Source: Sphaerosporella brunnea (taxonomy: Eukaryota; Ascomycota; Pezizomycetes; Pezizales; Pyronemataceae). From it: a stretch of DNA of 64,000 nt. Made by a program: the position numbers and the translations under genes. Of the stretch, positions 34,507-45,840 are shown piece after piece. Location of the stretch: NCBI GenBank assembly GCA_008704415.1, contig VXIS01000035.1, forward strand, positions 175,459-239,458, written 5' to 3'. Within the stretch, counting starts at the first letter, position 1, and each line of letters begins with the position of its first letter. The notes beneath the pieces are model-generated. The model was not told the origin of the DNA. It did not search any database and saw nothing but the letters and a program-made list of their open reading frames with translations.

Positions 34507-37097
34507 TCACCGCATAATTCCCTTTCCAGGTGGTCCATGTCCGAATGGAGGGTTCTTGAGTCCATCATGATGTGGAAAACCGAATGGTGGCCCAACGTGC
34601 ATCGCACCGAGCATGGGATCTGGGTGATGATGATGAGGAGGGAATGGCATTCCCTGGAAGCCTCCCGGCGGTGGAGGACCGTTCATGTTGGATCCAGGCA
34701 GCGGAGGACCTCCATTCAGGCCGTTGAGGCCATTGAGACCGCCCATTCCGTTCATTCCACCCATGAACAAGTGAGGAGGGGGAGGCATGTTGGGGGGAAG
34801 CGGACCGTTGATACCGTTCAGCATCGGGAACGGGACAGGAGGGCCGTTAACACCTGGCGGCAAGAAGGGCGGGGGAGGAGGAGGACCCTGCTGGTGGCGG
34901 GCTCCGGCAAAGCCGGGAGGCGGGGCAACCTGTCGGTGGGACTGGGCAGGGGGGGCCTGAGAGACCTGCTGGGGGTTCCATCCGGGAGGAGGGCCGTGGG
35001 GGCCGTGGTGATCCATCATGTGAGGAGGGCCTCTGGGGTTGATGGGGCTGTCCTGGTTCGGGCGGTGTCGGAACATGACAGCAGGGTCATCAATGTTGGG
35101 GGAAAGTGGGTTATGATTACCGCGGTTAAACTGAAGTATGCTGGTGTCGATGGGCGGCGGGGGAGGCATCTGAGAGGGACCACCGTACTTGTTGTGAATT
35201 TGGGCATGGGGAGGTTGATGCTGTGGCTGCTGTTGCGGCACTTGCTGCTCGCCCCGCATCAGACGCATCAAGAAGTCGGCATTAGAGTCACGAGCAGGGT
35301 TCGGCATGGTGTATTGGTGGTTGTGCTGGGCCTGGGGAGGCGGCGGGTGTGGCGAGTTCATGGCGTTGATTCCGGGAGATATGCTCGACTGGGGAGGGCG
35401 TGACAAGAGTCCGGCGGAGAGCGGACTAGGATTGGAATCCGGACCGTTCAGGTTGGTGCCACCCAGCATCTTCAAGATACGCTGGAAGCCTTCGCGGTCT
35501 TCATCTTGTGCAGGGGAGTGACTGAAAGGTGGCGTACGGTTGACGGGAAGGTGATTTTGCTGTTCCTTCACCTGCATCTGGGGAGGCGGCGACTGAGACT
35601 CCTGCGGTCCAAAGAAAGATGTGAAGCGTGACTTTCCAACCCTGGGCTCGGTGCGTGGAGGCGACAGGATGTCACCCTGTTCCGGACTCCTGAGAATGCT
35701 GTTGCCGCTCCAAAATCCGAAGAATCTGTCAACTCCGTTCTCGGCGGAATGTGATGCCTGGGGTTCATCGCGGCGATCAAACGCTGTCTCAGGTCAGTAA
35801 CTGAATCTCCAAATAGACGTCGTCAATATCTACCGTTATCAAGAGAAATACCTCCTTCAGCTTCATCCCTGGGGTTACTGTCCTGCCTCTTCGGCTTGTC
35901 CGATTTCTCAACAGGCTCCGGGGTAGGTTCATGGATGGGCTCAGGCTCAGGTTGCGTAGCAGGTTTTTCGACCGGCTCTTCAACTTTCTTCGGAGTTTCT
36001 GCGGAGGCAGCGGAGGCTTTCATTCGTTCCTTCCATTTCTGGAAGTCTTCCATGGAATGAGCAGCCTTGCCATCTCCCGACTTGCCATCACTGTCCAACC
36101 ACTCTGGATCCTTCTCCGCTCTGCTTCCGAAACGGCCATGCTCACGATCATTGTTCCTGGCTCTCTCCCGGTTGTCATCCAGCAGCCAGCTCGACTCATC
36201 ACGCTTGCCACGACCACGGTGCTCTCGATCACGATCACGATCACGCTCTTTGCCGAAGTTTTCGTACTTAGCCGGACGCTCACGGTCCCAGGGCGAGCCT
36301 TTCTTCTCTCCATCGCCACGAAGCTCTTTGCGGAATCGTTCACGGTCACTGGCGTCATCGGTACCGAAGCTCTTGCGAGGTGGACGAGACACGCTTGTCC
36401 AACCACCAGGTTCTGAGTCATCCCTTCTCTTGGAGAACCCGCTCCGAAGATCACTAAAGTCACGAGCTCCAGGGGAGTCCTTGTCCCTATCGTCACCACG
36501 GACGAATCCTCCGAAGCCTTTGTATCTCTCGAACCGGGGGCTCTCGTCACGGTCGTCGTCAAAAACGGGGGAGGCAATGCTTGCAGAGCGTGCAGCTTCG
36601 CTGTCGAACTTGTGGCCCGAAGCGCGAGCCGACGAAGACGCGAAGGACATTTTCGGAGGACCGAGGACCATATTTTCCGGGACTGTGCAATGTCAGATAT
36701 GAAGCAGCTAGGGTAGGTTCAGGAATGGAAGCGTACTGGACGACCTCGACAGCCTGGATTCGCTAAAGAGGGATGGACGACGGTTCGTCATTCTGGGCCG
36801 GATTAGCTAGAGCCGCAACCCGATGAGCAATGCACCTACCCGCGAGGACCACCATCTTCGTTGCCATTGGCGTTACCAAGAACATCACCGTCCGTCCTAG
36901 CTCTCGAAGCGGCTGGGCGTGCTGGAGCCGGTCTGGGAGAATCGAATCAGCGACTCGTTTCAGCGGCGTTGCAGCGCGGGGTAAACTCACATCCATTCTT
37001 CAATTGGCGGGAGGCCACTCGGCTTCTTGCAAAGAGGAGACTTCGCGAGAGCAAGCAATTCCTCAGCCTCGTACCGCCGCGCGGTGAGAGTGGCCAT
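34507..37097 (-). CDS. eIF4E-binding 4E-T-like translational repressor
   Basis: Five exons are inferred: 37097-36991, 36932-36840, 36792-36737, 36682-35834 and 35783-34507, giving 793 aa; all junctions have GT-AG and matching phase. The N-terminus holds Y9-EAEE-LL, the eIF4E-binding motif Y-x4-L-hydrophobic, followed by SPLCKKPSGLPPIEEWI. Further on come VLGPPKMSF, a long Arg/Asp/Lys-charged region (RDRDREHRGRGKRDESSWL), MEDFQKWKERMKA, then GVDRFFGFW and SRFTSFFGPQ, features shared with fungal relatives of metazoan 4E-T/Cup. The last exon encodes a Pro/Gly/Asn/Met-rich low-complexity tail, consistent with P-body condensation. The expected role is binding cap-bound eIF4E and repressing translation or promoting mRNA storage in cytoplasmic granules. 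Motifs are seen directly; family assignment is by pattern recall. Confidence 0.82.
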
Positions 37098-37769
37098 CAC
37101 AATTTGACGCGGGCTAGAAGCAGCCGAGCGGTGATGGGGGAGTGTTGAGTTGAAAAGATGGGGAAGCGAAGTGACGACGGCGGTGCAGGCTCTCGAGTGA
37201 TCACAGAACGGAGGTCTCCGGGGGGGGGGGTGGTGCGGCGAGCAAGTAGTCGTGTGATGACGAGAAAAAGTAAGGCGAGGGGGTTATTTTTATTTTTTTG
37301 AGCGATAGCTTAAGGTTGATAAAGTAGTTCTGGCGATAGGAAGGGGAGACTCGTTTATTGGGGTGGTGGAGGGGGGTTGTCGATAGAGCGTCAGTTGGTG
37401 GGTGGTGGTGGTGTTCTTTGCTGTGCTGGGTGCTGGTTAGGTTGGTTGGGTTGGGTTGTTCTGGCTGTCTGCTCTGGTAACTCGGAAGTGGTGGTGTTCT
37501 TTGGATGTTGGTACGCCAAAACTTCAGGGAGGAGAAGACGCCGGGTAAAAGAGAGGCAGCTGGAGTTAGTGATGATGGAATTGCCGCCAAGACATTCTGG
37601 AAAAGGCAAAAACGAGTGACAGCTATGAGGCCTGCATCCGGTTAGGTTTTTGTTTGTGCGTTATCTTATCTTATCGCGCACGATTCAAAAAGATCGGAAC
37701 CCACGGCGACAGCCATAGCCTCGCCAAGAAAAAAATAACTACCCCAAATTTTCTTCAAATAAAATTGAA
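37098..37769. promoter_or_regulatory. Upstream region of the 4E-T-like gene
   Basis: Contains a G run (37218-37228) and GGT/GTT-rich stretches, probably a pyrimidine-rich leader seen from the other strand. No gene was recognised. Confidence 0.45.
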
Positions 37770-37969
37770 TACCTTATTGGCTCAGCTATAAGAGACCCCT
37801 CCAGATTTGGTTAGCGGCAAAGAATTGCCATACAGAGAAATTTTTAAGCTTGCCAAGGAGGGTTTTTTTTTTTACTGACTTCCTTTTGGAGGCATTAAAT
37901 TGCCTATAAGGCAATCCTGTGCCGCTAACCAAATCTGGAGGGGTCTCTTATAGCCGAGTCAATACGGTA
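37770..37969. mobile_element. Foldback MITE, TACCG family copy 1
   Basis: About 200 bp with near-perfect terminal inverted repeats of about 60 bp. The ends read TACC(G/T)TATTG and run through GGTTAGCGGCAAAG on the left and its complement on the right. Flanking TA suggests a TA target duplication. There is no coding capacity. It is inverted relative to the copy at 38484. Confidence 0.8.
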
Positions 37970-38483
37970 TAGGCTCAAAACAAGACATAATGCTAGAGAA
38001 TAAAATAGAGGCGCAAAACAAACCAATTGAATGGAGCGTTCCCCGAATAAAAAAAGAAAAGTCGGAATAAATAGAAATCGGTGATTCGATTTTGGTTGGG
38101 CGGTGGTGGGTTAGGGTTACCTGTTCTAGTTTAGCACTGTCCCGATCTTTTTGAATCCAACGAGTAAACAGATAAACCTCCTGCTGGGATATCTCTGCAC
38201 AACCCCTTAATTTGTATTCAGTCTCAAACTTAATTTTGCTTTTGCTGGTCTCCCATACAAGTTCAGTGTCTCACTTTTTGGCTGGTCTCCAAACTCTAAT
38301 CTAAGTAAGACTGAAATTTTTTGACAGGTTAAGGGATAAGCGGTGGCTTGGCGATCTCAGTGAACTATTTACTGGAATAGGCTAGTGAATTCGGTTAAGC
38401 AGCCGAAGAACCGACGCGACCACAAGAAATAAAGTCGAGTGGCCATAATAATTCAACACAACACAACGCGACCGACAACTACC

Positions 38484-38686
38484 TACCGTATAAACTCGGA
38501 TATAAGATACCCCCCCCAGATTTGGTTAGCGGCAAATAATTGCCTTATAGGGAAGTTAATGTCTCCAAAAGGAAGTCAGTAAAAAACAAAAACCCTCCTT
38601 TGTAAGCTTAAAAGTTTCCCTATAAGGCAATTATTTGCCGCTAACCAAATCTGGGGGGGGTATCTTATATCCGAGTTTATACGGTA
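38484..38686. mobile_element. Foldback MITE, TACCG family copy 2
   Basis: 203 bp with inverted repeats of over 70 bp starting TACCGTATAAACTCGG. The interior matches copy 1 in reverse orientation (AAGGAGGG...GACTTCCTTTTGGAG). The transcript could fold into one long hairpin. Confidence 0.85.
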
Positions 38687-38851
38687 GTACTTATTGATCG
38701 GCAAAATTGCTACTGCAATGCTACCGTAGGCTTGAAAATACAGGATTAATACGGGATCTTGGAGCTACGGTAATTTTATGGGTGCGATTTTACCCCTCCC
38801 CTTTTTTTGTATTTTACCGGGCGGCATGTGCTGGCTTTGCTGGCTTTTTCT

Positions 38852-38857
<6 letters not shown>

Positions 38858-38898
<41 letters not shown>
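38858..38898. repeat. Poly-T tract of about 40 bases
   Basis: An almost pure T run, possibly the tail of a decayed retroposon read on the minus strand. No matching element body was identified. Confidence 0.85.
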
Positions 38899-38899
<1 letters not shown>

Positions 38900-38952
38900 G
38901 TCTTGAGTCGTTGTGTGTCAAGTTTTTCAAGTTGCGGCTCTGTGGCATCGGC

Positions 38953-39166
38953 TACTATCGCGTTGCCCCCAATGTCGTTTTTTCCCCAATGTCGCGCTGA
39001 AAAGTACGCCGGCTGGCTCAGAATACGCATGGCAACGGGCAACGTTTCTGAGTGGTGGTTGCTACGCGAGGTCCCCGCCAAAGCTGCCCGCGTATTTCTG
39101 AGCCAGCCGGCGTACTTTTCAGCGCGACATTGGGGAAAAAACGACATTGGGGGCAACGCGATAGTA
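38953..39166. mobile_element. Foldback MITE with 72-bp inverted repeats
   Basis: 214 bp bounded by TACTATCGCGTTGCCC and its reverse complement. The two arms match over about 72 bases (through CGGCTGGCTCAGAA). Its ends differ from the TACCG family. Flanking TA dinucleotides fit a Tc1/mariner/pogo-type target duplication. Non-coding. Confidence 0.8.
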
Positions 39167-39403
39167 GTATTGCCAATGGCATCCGCGCCCACGCTAGGAA
39201 ATCTGCTGGCATCTCTGCACTTTGCTCTTAAACAAAATCCATAGATCGATAGAGAATGATGAGGAGTGTAATTTTTGGTGGTCAAAAAAAAATAGTCTGT
39301 CTAGCGGTGACACTGACCGCGCTTCAAGTTTGGGGTTGAATGCTAAATGGACCCTCCGAGTGGGATTCGTTGCATGCTATTTTTTCAAATCACCATATCA
39401 GGT

Positions 39404-40299
39404 TTATTTGATCGACAAAATGAGCTGGGTGGTATCTACGCTTCCGCCACCATAGTAGACATAAACATGCTGAGCTCCTCTAGAGTCGAGTAGAGTTCGA
39501 TGAGTGATTGGCGAAAGCACCCGGTCCCGCCCCGATAAGCTAATGGCATGACTGAGTTTTCTTTCAACCTTCGCTAGTTTTTGGTTACCCGGATCTACAG
39601 CCAAATTTGAGGTCTTAGCACGTAGCAACCGTTGCGCAACGTCTGAGCGACCCCCAAACCCACCCAAGCCGCCAGCTATTTTGCGACCGGGTAGTCCAAA
39701 ACTAGTGAAGGTCATGGTGTAAAGCTCATTGTAGTATGCATTGTTGGGGACGCCTATCAGGTGTGGACGTAGGTACTCCGCTTTGGGCTGCTGGTACTCC
39801 ACCAAAAAAAGATTTATTTTCAAAAGAAAATTGATAGATAGTGTGCTTATTTTTGCTCACCAATCGACCTCAGATTCTCGATTACAACAACCCAGGTTTT
39901 AGGGACCAATGGCACTCGGGTGTGAAAAATGGAAGATTCACACTCATCACCACAGGACAGGGGTGTTTTGTATGTGATAGTAAGCTCTGTTGTTTGATCG
40001 TGTTCAACCACCGCATGAGAGTGAAGCTCTCTCTCCCTCCTAAATTTAACATGCTCAAAACGAATGTTACGCACACCGATTATAGGCGTCCCCAACAATA
40101 CCGGTGTTGCTGCTTGCACCCTCCATGTAGACCAATACCGCATAACCTCATTGCAGTATTGAAGTCCATCCCATTGCCGGAACATTTTATGTGCATTGGC
40201 CTCTCTGTATTGGGCCTTGTAGCTGAGTCTGAAGTCCGGAACGCCACTAGAGCAGAGTTGCGAAGAACGAACCCTAACCGCAATCAACGTCCTCATCAC
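39404..40299 (-). pseudogene. Two adjacent unrecognised minus-strand frames
   Basis: Open frames at 40299-39847 (150 codons) and 39823-39404 (139 codons) sit head to tail. Amino-acid composition looks protein-like (LRPHLIGVPNNAYYNELYTM; RQWDGLQYCNEVMRYWSTW), but I recognise no domain. They could be exons or pieces of one decayed gene in a transposon-rich stretch. A 17-bp inverted match (about 39743 and 40083) links the two parts. Confidence 0.25.
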
Positions 40300-40901
40300 G
40301 TGCCGAGTGCCGTTGCATGATGTAAACCAATGGGGGCGAAATCCCGCACACGCTGTAAGCTTTAATTCTGCCTTTCAAACGCCGTATGTATGTATGTATG
40401 TATACGCAATTCTCGGGCGGGATCCCGAAAGTGGCGGCGCTAATTGAATTTTTGTACAATACATAAGCCCGCAGATTTATCACAGTGGCCTGATTTTCGC
40501 CAATCGCGCATTCTGGGTTAGGCTGGGCTGGGGCCCAGGTACTCGTATTTGGTAACGGCAGCCCTTGCAGACGTCTACATACATGTGCTTTGGGTCCCCT
40601 CTTCTATCTATGCATATGGTGGTGAGTTCCCTCGGTGAATGGCTGCCGAGGTGACAGGTCATTCGTTCATCCCGGGCCGCCCCGTAGAGAAAGGGGAAGG
40701 GCTTTGCGTTGAAACTTTTTTGCTGCTGGAGGAACTTGGTGCTCCGTTATGTACCTAGAATGAGCACTCTCTTCGGCAGCCCGGCTATGGGACTACTTTT
40801 ATACCCACCTACCTCAGCCAGCCTGCATACGATTTCTTCCCCAGACCCAGTGTTCGCTCGCCATCCACCCCCCCACACACATACCCAAGACAGCGAATCC
40901 G

Positions 40902-42126
40902 ATGAGAAGTAAACATCAGCACCCTGGGCACCGGCTCAGCGCCTTCGAGATCCGCCGCTGGCACAGCGAGAGCCGCCGGGCACGTCTACAAAAGATCTGG
41001 ATTCCGTATTCACTGCGATGGAAGGGGGGGATATTTATGAGGGTGATGCCACAGGTCTGCGTTCCCTCCACACCCTTCCCTTCTCCATTGACGGTTCTTC
41101 TTTACAGATCTTAGTATCCGGTTTTTTTGCCGCCCTCATATGCTCCGCCCTCTCGTTCACGGGTCTACATATTGCCTTGCGCTCCCCGATCCTTTTTACC
41201 GCCTTCGGCTTCGTCGTTGGTATCGCCATTTCGTTCAGGATGCAGGCGAGTTATAGTCGCTGGTGGGAAGGCCGCACCCAGTGGGATCACCTCAGCGCTG
41301 TCAGCAGGAACTTTGCCAGGACCGTGTGGTACCATGTCCCCACCCCGCTGGGCGAGGGGGAGAAAGATAAGCGCGCAGCGCTGCGGATCGTGCATGCGCT
41401 TGCGGTTGCGTTGAAACATCATCTGCGCGGTGAGCGGGAGTGGGATGAGCCCGGGCTGGCCGAGTTTCGAGGGTTGATCGAGGGGATTGGTGATGTAAGT
41501 TTGTTTTTTTTTCTCCGCCGCATCAGGACGGAGGGGGTTAATTATAAGAGTGAACTAGTACCCATGGAACAACGTTAACCACCCCCTCACGCTGTCGCTC
41601 TATCTCAGCTCCTACACGGAACATGTCCGCACTACGACGGCTGTAGATACCCAGGTGCTTACGCACCTCCTTACACACGTCGATACGTTCACCCAGATTA
41701 TCAGTGCATGTGAACGCCTCTTAAGGACTCCAATTCCGTTGGGGTATAATGTATGTCCTCCCGCTCGAACGCAGCCTTCCCCAGTGTTACTAACACCCCC
41801 CCCAGATCGCCATATGCCGCCTCGTCTGGATCTTCATACTCTGCATCCCCAGCCAGCTATGGCGGGAGTTACGGTGGTGGACGGTGCTGGTGACAGTGGT
41901 CATGGCGTACATGATATTCGCGCTGGCGGAGGTGGGGCTGGAAATTGAAAATCCCTGGGGATTGGGCCCCAATGACCTCGACCTAGATAGGTACTGTCTG
42001 CTGCTGGCGCTTGATTTAGAGGAGATTGTGGTTACCGGGAAAGGACCCGCGGGGCGGAAGTGGGCAGGAGAAAGGATGGATTGGGGGAGTGGGGTTGCGA
42101 CGCCGGTGGAGCCTGGGGAGGTTTAG
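40902..42126 (+). CDS. Bestrophin-like (UPF0187) membrane channel
   Basis: Four exons are inferred: 40902-41054, 41108-41494, 41559-41750 and 41806-42126, giving 350 aa with all junctions GT-AG and in phase. The protein begins with an amphipathic, basic segment (FEIRRWHSESRRARLQKIW), then KGGIFMRVMPQ. Membrane segments follow: ILVSGFFAALICSALSFTGL and PILFTAFGFVVGIAISF. The signature SYSRWWEGRTQWDHL comes next. Exon 3 restores NVNHPLTLSLYLSSYT and LRTPIPLGYN. Exon 4 carries two more membrane segments and the signature ENPWGLGPNDLDLDRYC, matching the ENPFG.DxNDLDLD motif of the bestrophin/YneE family. The expected role is an anion channel in plasma or organelle membrane. The start is the first ATG with conserved downstream sequence. 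Confidence 0.88.
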
Positions 42127-42305
42127 AGGTTTAGAGGTTTAGAGGTTTAGATGATAGACGATTTAGACGGGTCGGGTTCTAGAGTAGCAGGAATAGAATA
42201 TACTAGAGAAGGCGTAGACGATGGGCCGATCTTGTGCATGGTAAACCACTTCACAGAACATCACTCAAGCTGCACGTCGAGTGATCCCTAACGAAACGCA
42301 CGTAA

Positions 42306-43140
42306 CTACCGAAGGAGACCGCTCAAAAAGAGATCCTCAAACTCCAGGCAAACCCGCTCATTGATACTATCAGGAGTGTGGCGCATCGGGGAGGCCCGAG
42401 CTCTAGCATTTCGGGCGTTGCGGGTGTGCTGGGCGATGCCACGGCTGAAAGGTCGGCGTTCACGGCGGATTCGAAGTCGAGCGGGACGTTGGTGTGGATA
42501 TTTTTTGCGCACTGAGTTTTTTTTTTTTTTTTTTTTTTTTTTTCCCCATTCCCCGAGGAGGAGGAGGAGGAGATGCTGATATTTCGAGCCCCAGTGATCG
42601 ACCTAGTCCAGCTCTCTATGGATGACATCGCGCAGTTCCAGTCACTCCTCGCGAACCAGCGGAAGACCACCGACTTGGTCGACGACAAGCAGGAGGTCGC
42701 AAAGCACTTTGTGCAGACCGACACAGCCGACCACATCTTCCTTCATAGATTCCACGTCTCAGGCGCGGCATTCTCGCTCTCGGTGCGCGCCGCCGACCCA
42801 GTTCTGAGATGGAATATCTACGGCACCAAGGGCCAAATCGACATCTCCAGCTTCTCGCCAACTCTGAACTTGTCGTTTGGGCGGAACACGGTGCGTGTCA
42901 ATGACGCGGACGGGAATGTCACCGAGCAAGTCGTGGAGAAACGTCCGAGGGACAATATCGAGGGCGTGTATGAGGCGTTTGCGGTGGGCGATGCGCGCTT
43001 GGCTAGTTTTGCCTCTGCGCTTGAGAGGCATCGGTTTTTTGGAGGATTTGTATGGTGGGAAGCTGGGGCAGCTCGTCATTTTCGCTTCGAAAACTTAGGG
43101 ATGGAAGAAAGGACTTCCCGTTTTGAGAACTTGTATTTAT
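42306..43140 (+). pseudogene. Decayed Gal80-like Gfo/Idh/MocA oxidoreductase
   Basis: Only the middle and C-terminal parts are visible. At about 42357-42512 the plus frame reads IRSVAHRGGPSSSISGVAGV then TLVWIFFAH, like the GRIG...GG...FGH stretch of Gal80-type proteins, but ends at a TGA (42513-42515) followed by a T run (42520-42543). From 42573 a 219-codon frame continues the family pattern: VIDLVQLSMDDIAQFQSLLA, NQR, then LRWNIYGTKGQIDIS. The NAD-binding Rossmann domain is absent. The C-terminal end runs into unrelated sequence. The gene is probably dead; a degraded intron at the T run is possible. Confidence 0.6.
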
Positions 43141-43629
43141 TGAAACCTCAAACATGTTTTCCTCAAGGAAAACACTTTACCAGCTTAGAAGCCACCCGTG
43201 ATACGTTTCCGGACACGGCAAGAAGGGCCTAGATGGGCAGCAGGCTAGCTAAGTTCACAGTATATCACTCAGTCTCAAAGCTGGGCTGAAGACCCAACCT
43301 CCAAAAAAATCACGGATTTCCGAACTGAAGAGTATCAGTTAAATCTAAGGACTATCCGCGGCCGGTGGTAAATTCGGGCCCTTTTTCGCCCTTCCATTCA
43401 TAATCTCCTCAAACAGGCCTTCCTCGGACGACGCCTGCGCTCGGCTCTCGATGGCATCTATACACGCGTGGAGAACCGCCTTGATTGGGGTCAGTCAGTC
43501 AGCCGCTGTTCTCACGTGCGTGCGGAAAGGCGAAAGAGAAAAAAAAATGTCTTTTTTCATCGCGATGATGTAGTTTTCACAAGGGTATCTTCGCAATGGA
43601 AAAAGACGTTTTGCTTCCCCTTCGCCTTT

Positions 43630-45565
43630 CTATTCGGTTCGGTTGACGGTCCGCTTATAAGTGCGTACCTTTACTTGCACGACTTTCGTCAGCAGCAGCA
43701 ACAGCTGCTTCAGGCGCTTGACTTCAGTGGGAACATGTTGAAGTGTTTCTCGCTGCAGCACACACACATAACCATCGGGATGGCACAACCTCAGGATACT
43801 CAGCACGAGGCCGCCTGTGACGAACCCCACAACCTGTAGCTGCTTAACAACAGAGGTATCATGTTCCACCAGCTCATGTTGCCGGTCGAACATATCGCGC
43901 AGGGCCTTGATCAGCTTCAGGTTGTCATTCAACCACTTCCTCGACGTTGTACTGCCGTGGAATGTCTTGATGACCTCCATGCCACCATACTCGTGTGAAT
44001 CGTCTTCTACACTACGTATGATCCCATCGAGGTGCGGGCCAGAGCGCATCCGCGTTGTGGAGTCCGTGCGCATTCGGTTTTTACGCAGGGCAGTAGCGCG
44101 GCAAGCGGCCTCCGTCCTGAATGAATCGAATTCAGCAAGATAGAAGGGGAAGCGGCCGGCGGTAAAGAAATATTACCGTTCGAGGGTCGTGTATGGAAGG
44201 GAAAGAAGACATTTGTCGAGGACAAGAGACCAGATATGCGTCGTATACCATCCTTCGAGATGAGACTGCCTCAAGGGACTTCCCGCAGCCTCGAAAAGTG
44301 GCAAACTGTTTCGTCAGTACAAGCCCTCCAGGGGGATAGGAATTGCATACAACTGGCGTATAGCATTATCCGCCCACTCCAAATCAAAATGCCTCACCTG
44401 ATCGTAGTCGGTGCCTGAGGGTAGATTGGAAGTGGTATTGAGCACTTTTCGCAGGTCTGCGGTTGTTTTAACCTTATGGAACCGGGCCAACGATCTTCCA
44501 AATTCCGCGGTCGGATTTGGCAACGCCGGAACGCTGCTGCAGATCTCCTCCCATTCGTCGGTGTCAAACCAGTTCTTCATCCCCTCGTTACTGAGGTCGA
44601 TGGTCCAATTGCGAACCAAATCGTAGGGGAACGATTTGTCGCCAGGTTCGGCTGCGCAGTAGGCTTCGAAGAGGATATCCTCCACCAGACGCTTGCTGCG
44701 GAGGCGCCATTTCCGAGAATCATCAAAAAGGGCGAATGAGCTTTGAAATTCAGCGTCCAGGTCTGGGATTTCGACAGTCGGGAGTATCTCGTCGGATTCA
44801 AACAAACTATCGTCGGAAGAAGTCCCATCCACATCTTCCCCAGCGCCCTCAACGTAGGACTGTTGAACTGTTCCGACTGTGGAATTGACGATCATGTTTC
44901 CGTAGTTGATGGTAGTCTCTTTCGACCGTCGTTTCTCGAGCCATGTTTTCGCAAGACGTTTATCCGAGTTAGGCCCCTGTAGACAAAACACAATGAGAGA
45001 AAATAGTGCGACAACAGGACCGTGTTATGCTAGTCATGGGGAAGGGCTACGTGGGCATTGTGCTAGAAACGAGCGCAAAAGGTCGTTCTGGAGCGTAAAT
45101 GGTCCAGCTTAGCACAAGACAAACGAGTGGATGAAAGGTCGTTTGTGGAGCATAATGATCCTGCTTGGCAGCATACCGGACGAGCACGAACGGTCGTCGG
45201 TGTAAACAAACAAGCACGAAAGGTTGTTTGTTGATCATAAATGGTCCTACCCGATGTGTGCCGTGCCCACACGACTAGCATATAACGGTCCTCGAGGTCA
45301 CCGATATATCGCAGACCAAGAGAAAATGTGGACGTACCGTTCTACGCCATCTCTTGTGGAGCGCGCTTGCGCGTTTGCGATACTGAGCGCCGCAGCACGA
45401 TGGCCGACACTTCGTGATGTTTGAGAGAGTAGACTTCCAGCGACCCAGGACTTTGCGCGGGTTCGGATCATCCTTGTGGCATTGCAGGTAATCGTCTAGG
45501 CTCCAGTCGCGTGGGGAACGTTGGAAGTAATTATTGTGCTCCCTCGGGCACGAGTTGCTAGTCAT
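43630..45565 (-). CDS. Member of a dispersed fungal gene family, unknown function
   Basis: Four exons fit in phase: 45565-45338, 44976-44321, 44269-44177 and 44116-43630, giving about 487 aa. The N-terminus reads RSPRDWSLDDYLQCHKDDP and VLGRWKSTLSNI. The centre has DYDQVRHFDLEWADNAIRQL then IPIPLEGLQSHLEGWYTTHI. The C-terminal half has LRKNRMRTD, FHGSTTSRKWLND, LKALRDMFD-like text and VVGFVTGGLVLSILRL. This overall pattern is one I recall from a multicopy family of hypothetical proteins in repeat-rich fungal genomes; no enzymatic motif is known to me. The frame appears to stop at TGA 44314-44316, but a 51-bp intron (44320-44270) removes it and restores the family text, so the copy may be intact. 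Intron 1 (361 bp) is filled with degenerate repeats. The C-terminal end is uncertain; one more intron could follow. Confidence 0.55.
45068..45255. repeat. Degenerate about 55-bp repeats in an intron
   Basis: Three to four imperfect copies of a unit resembling GAGC-GCAAAAGGTCGTT-(T/C)-TGGAGC-TAAATGGTCC occur at about 45068, 45122, 45180 and 45210. They lie inside the inferred first intron of the dispersed-family gene. Confidence 0.6.
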
Positions 45566-45840
45566 GGGGGGAATGGGTGAATGCGAGAAACGGCTGTGTG
45601 CGGTCTGGATGAACTGGCCATGGAGAAGGGTCCGTTATGGGTGACGAGAAGATTGGTGAGGAAAAATGAGGGGGTTGGAAGAGGCACAAGTCTTGCAGGG
45701 GTCTGCGGCTGACTGATGATCGACAGCCGCCAACCGGGGAAAAACACCTTTTTAATCTTAGCCTCACGATATGATAGTAAGCTTAATTAAATAAATACAA
45801 TTGTGGGCCTCGCAGGAGGGTTCACCAGGCTGAGATAGAT

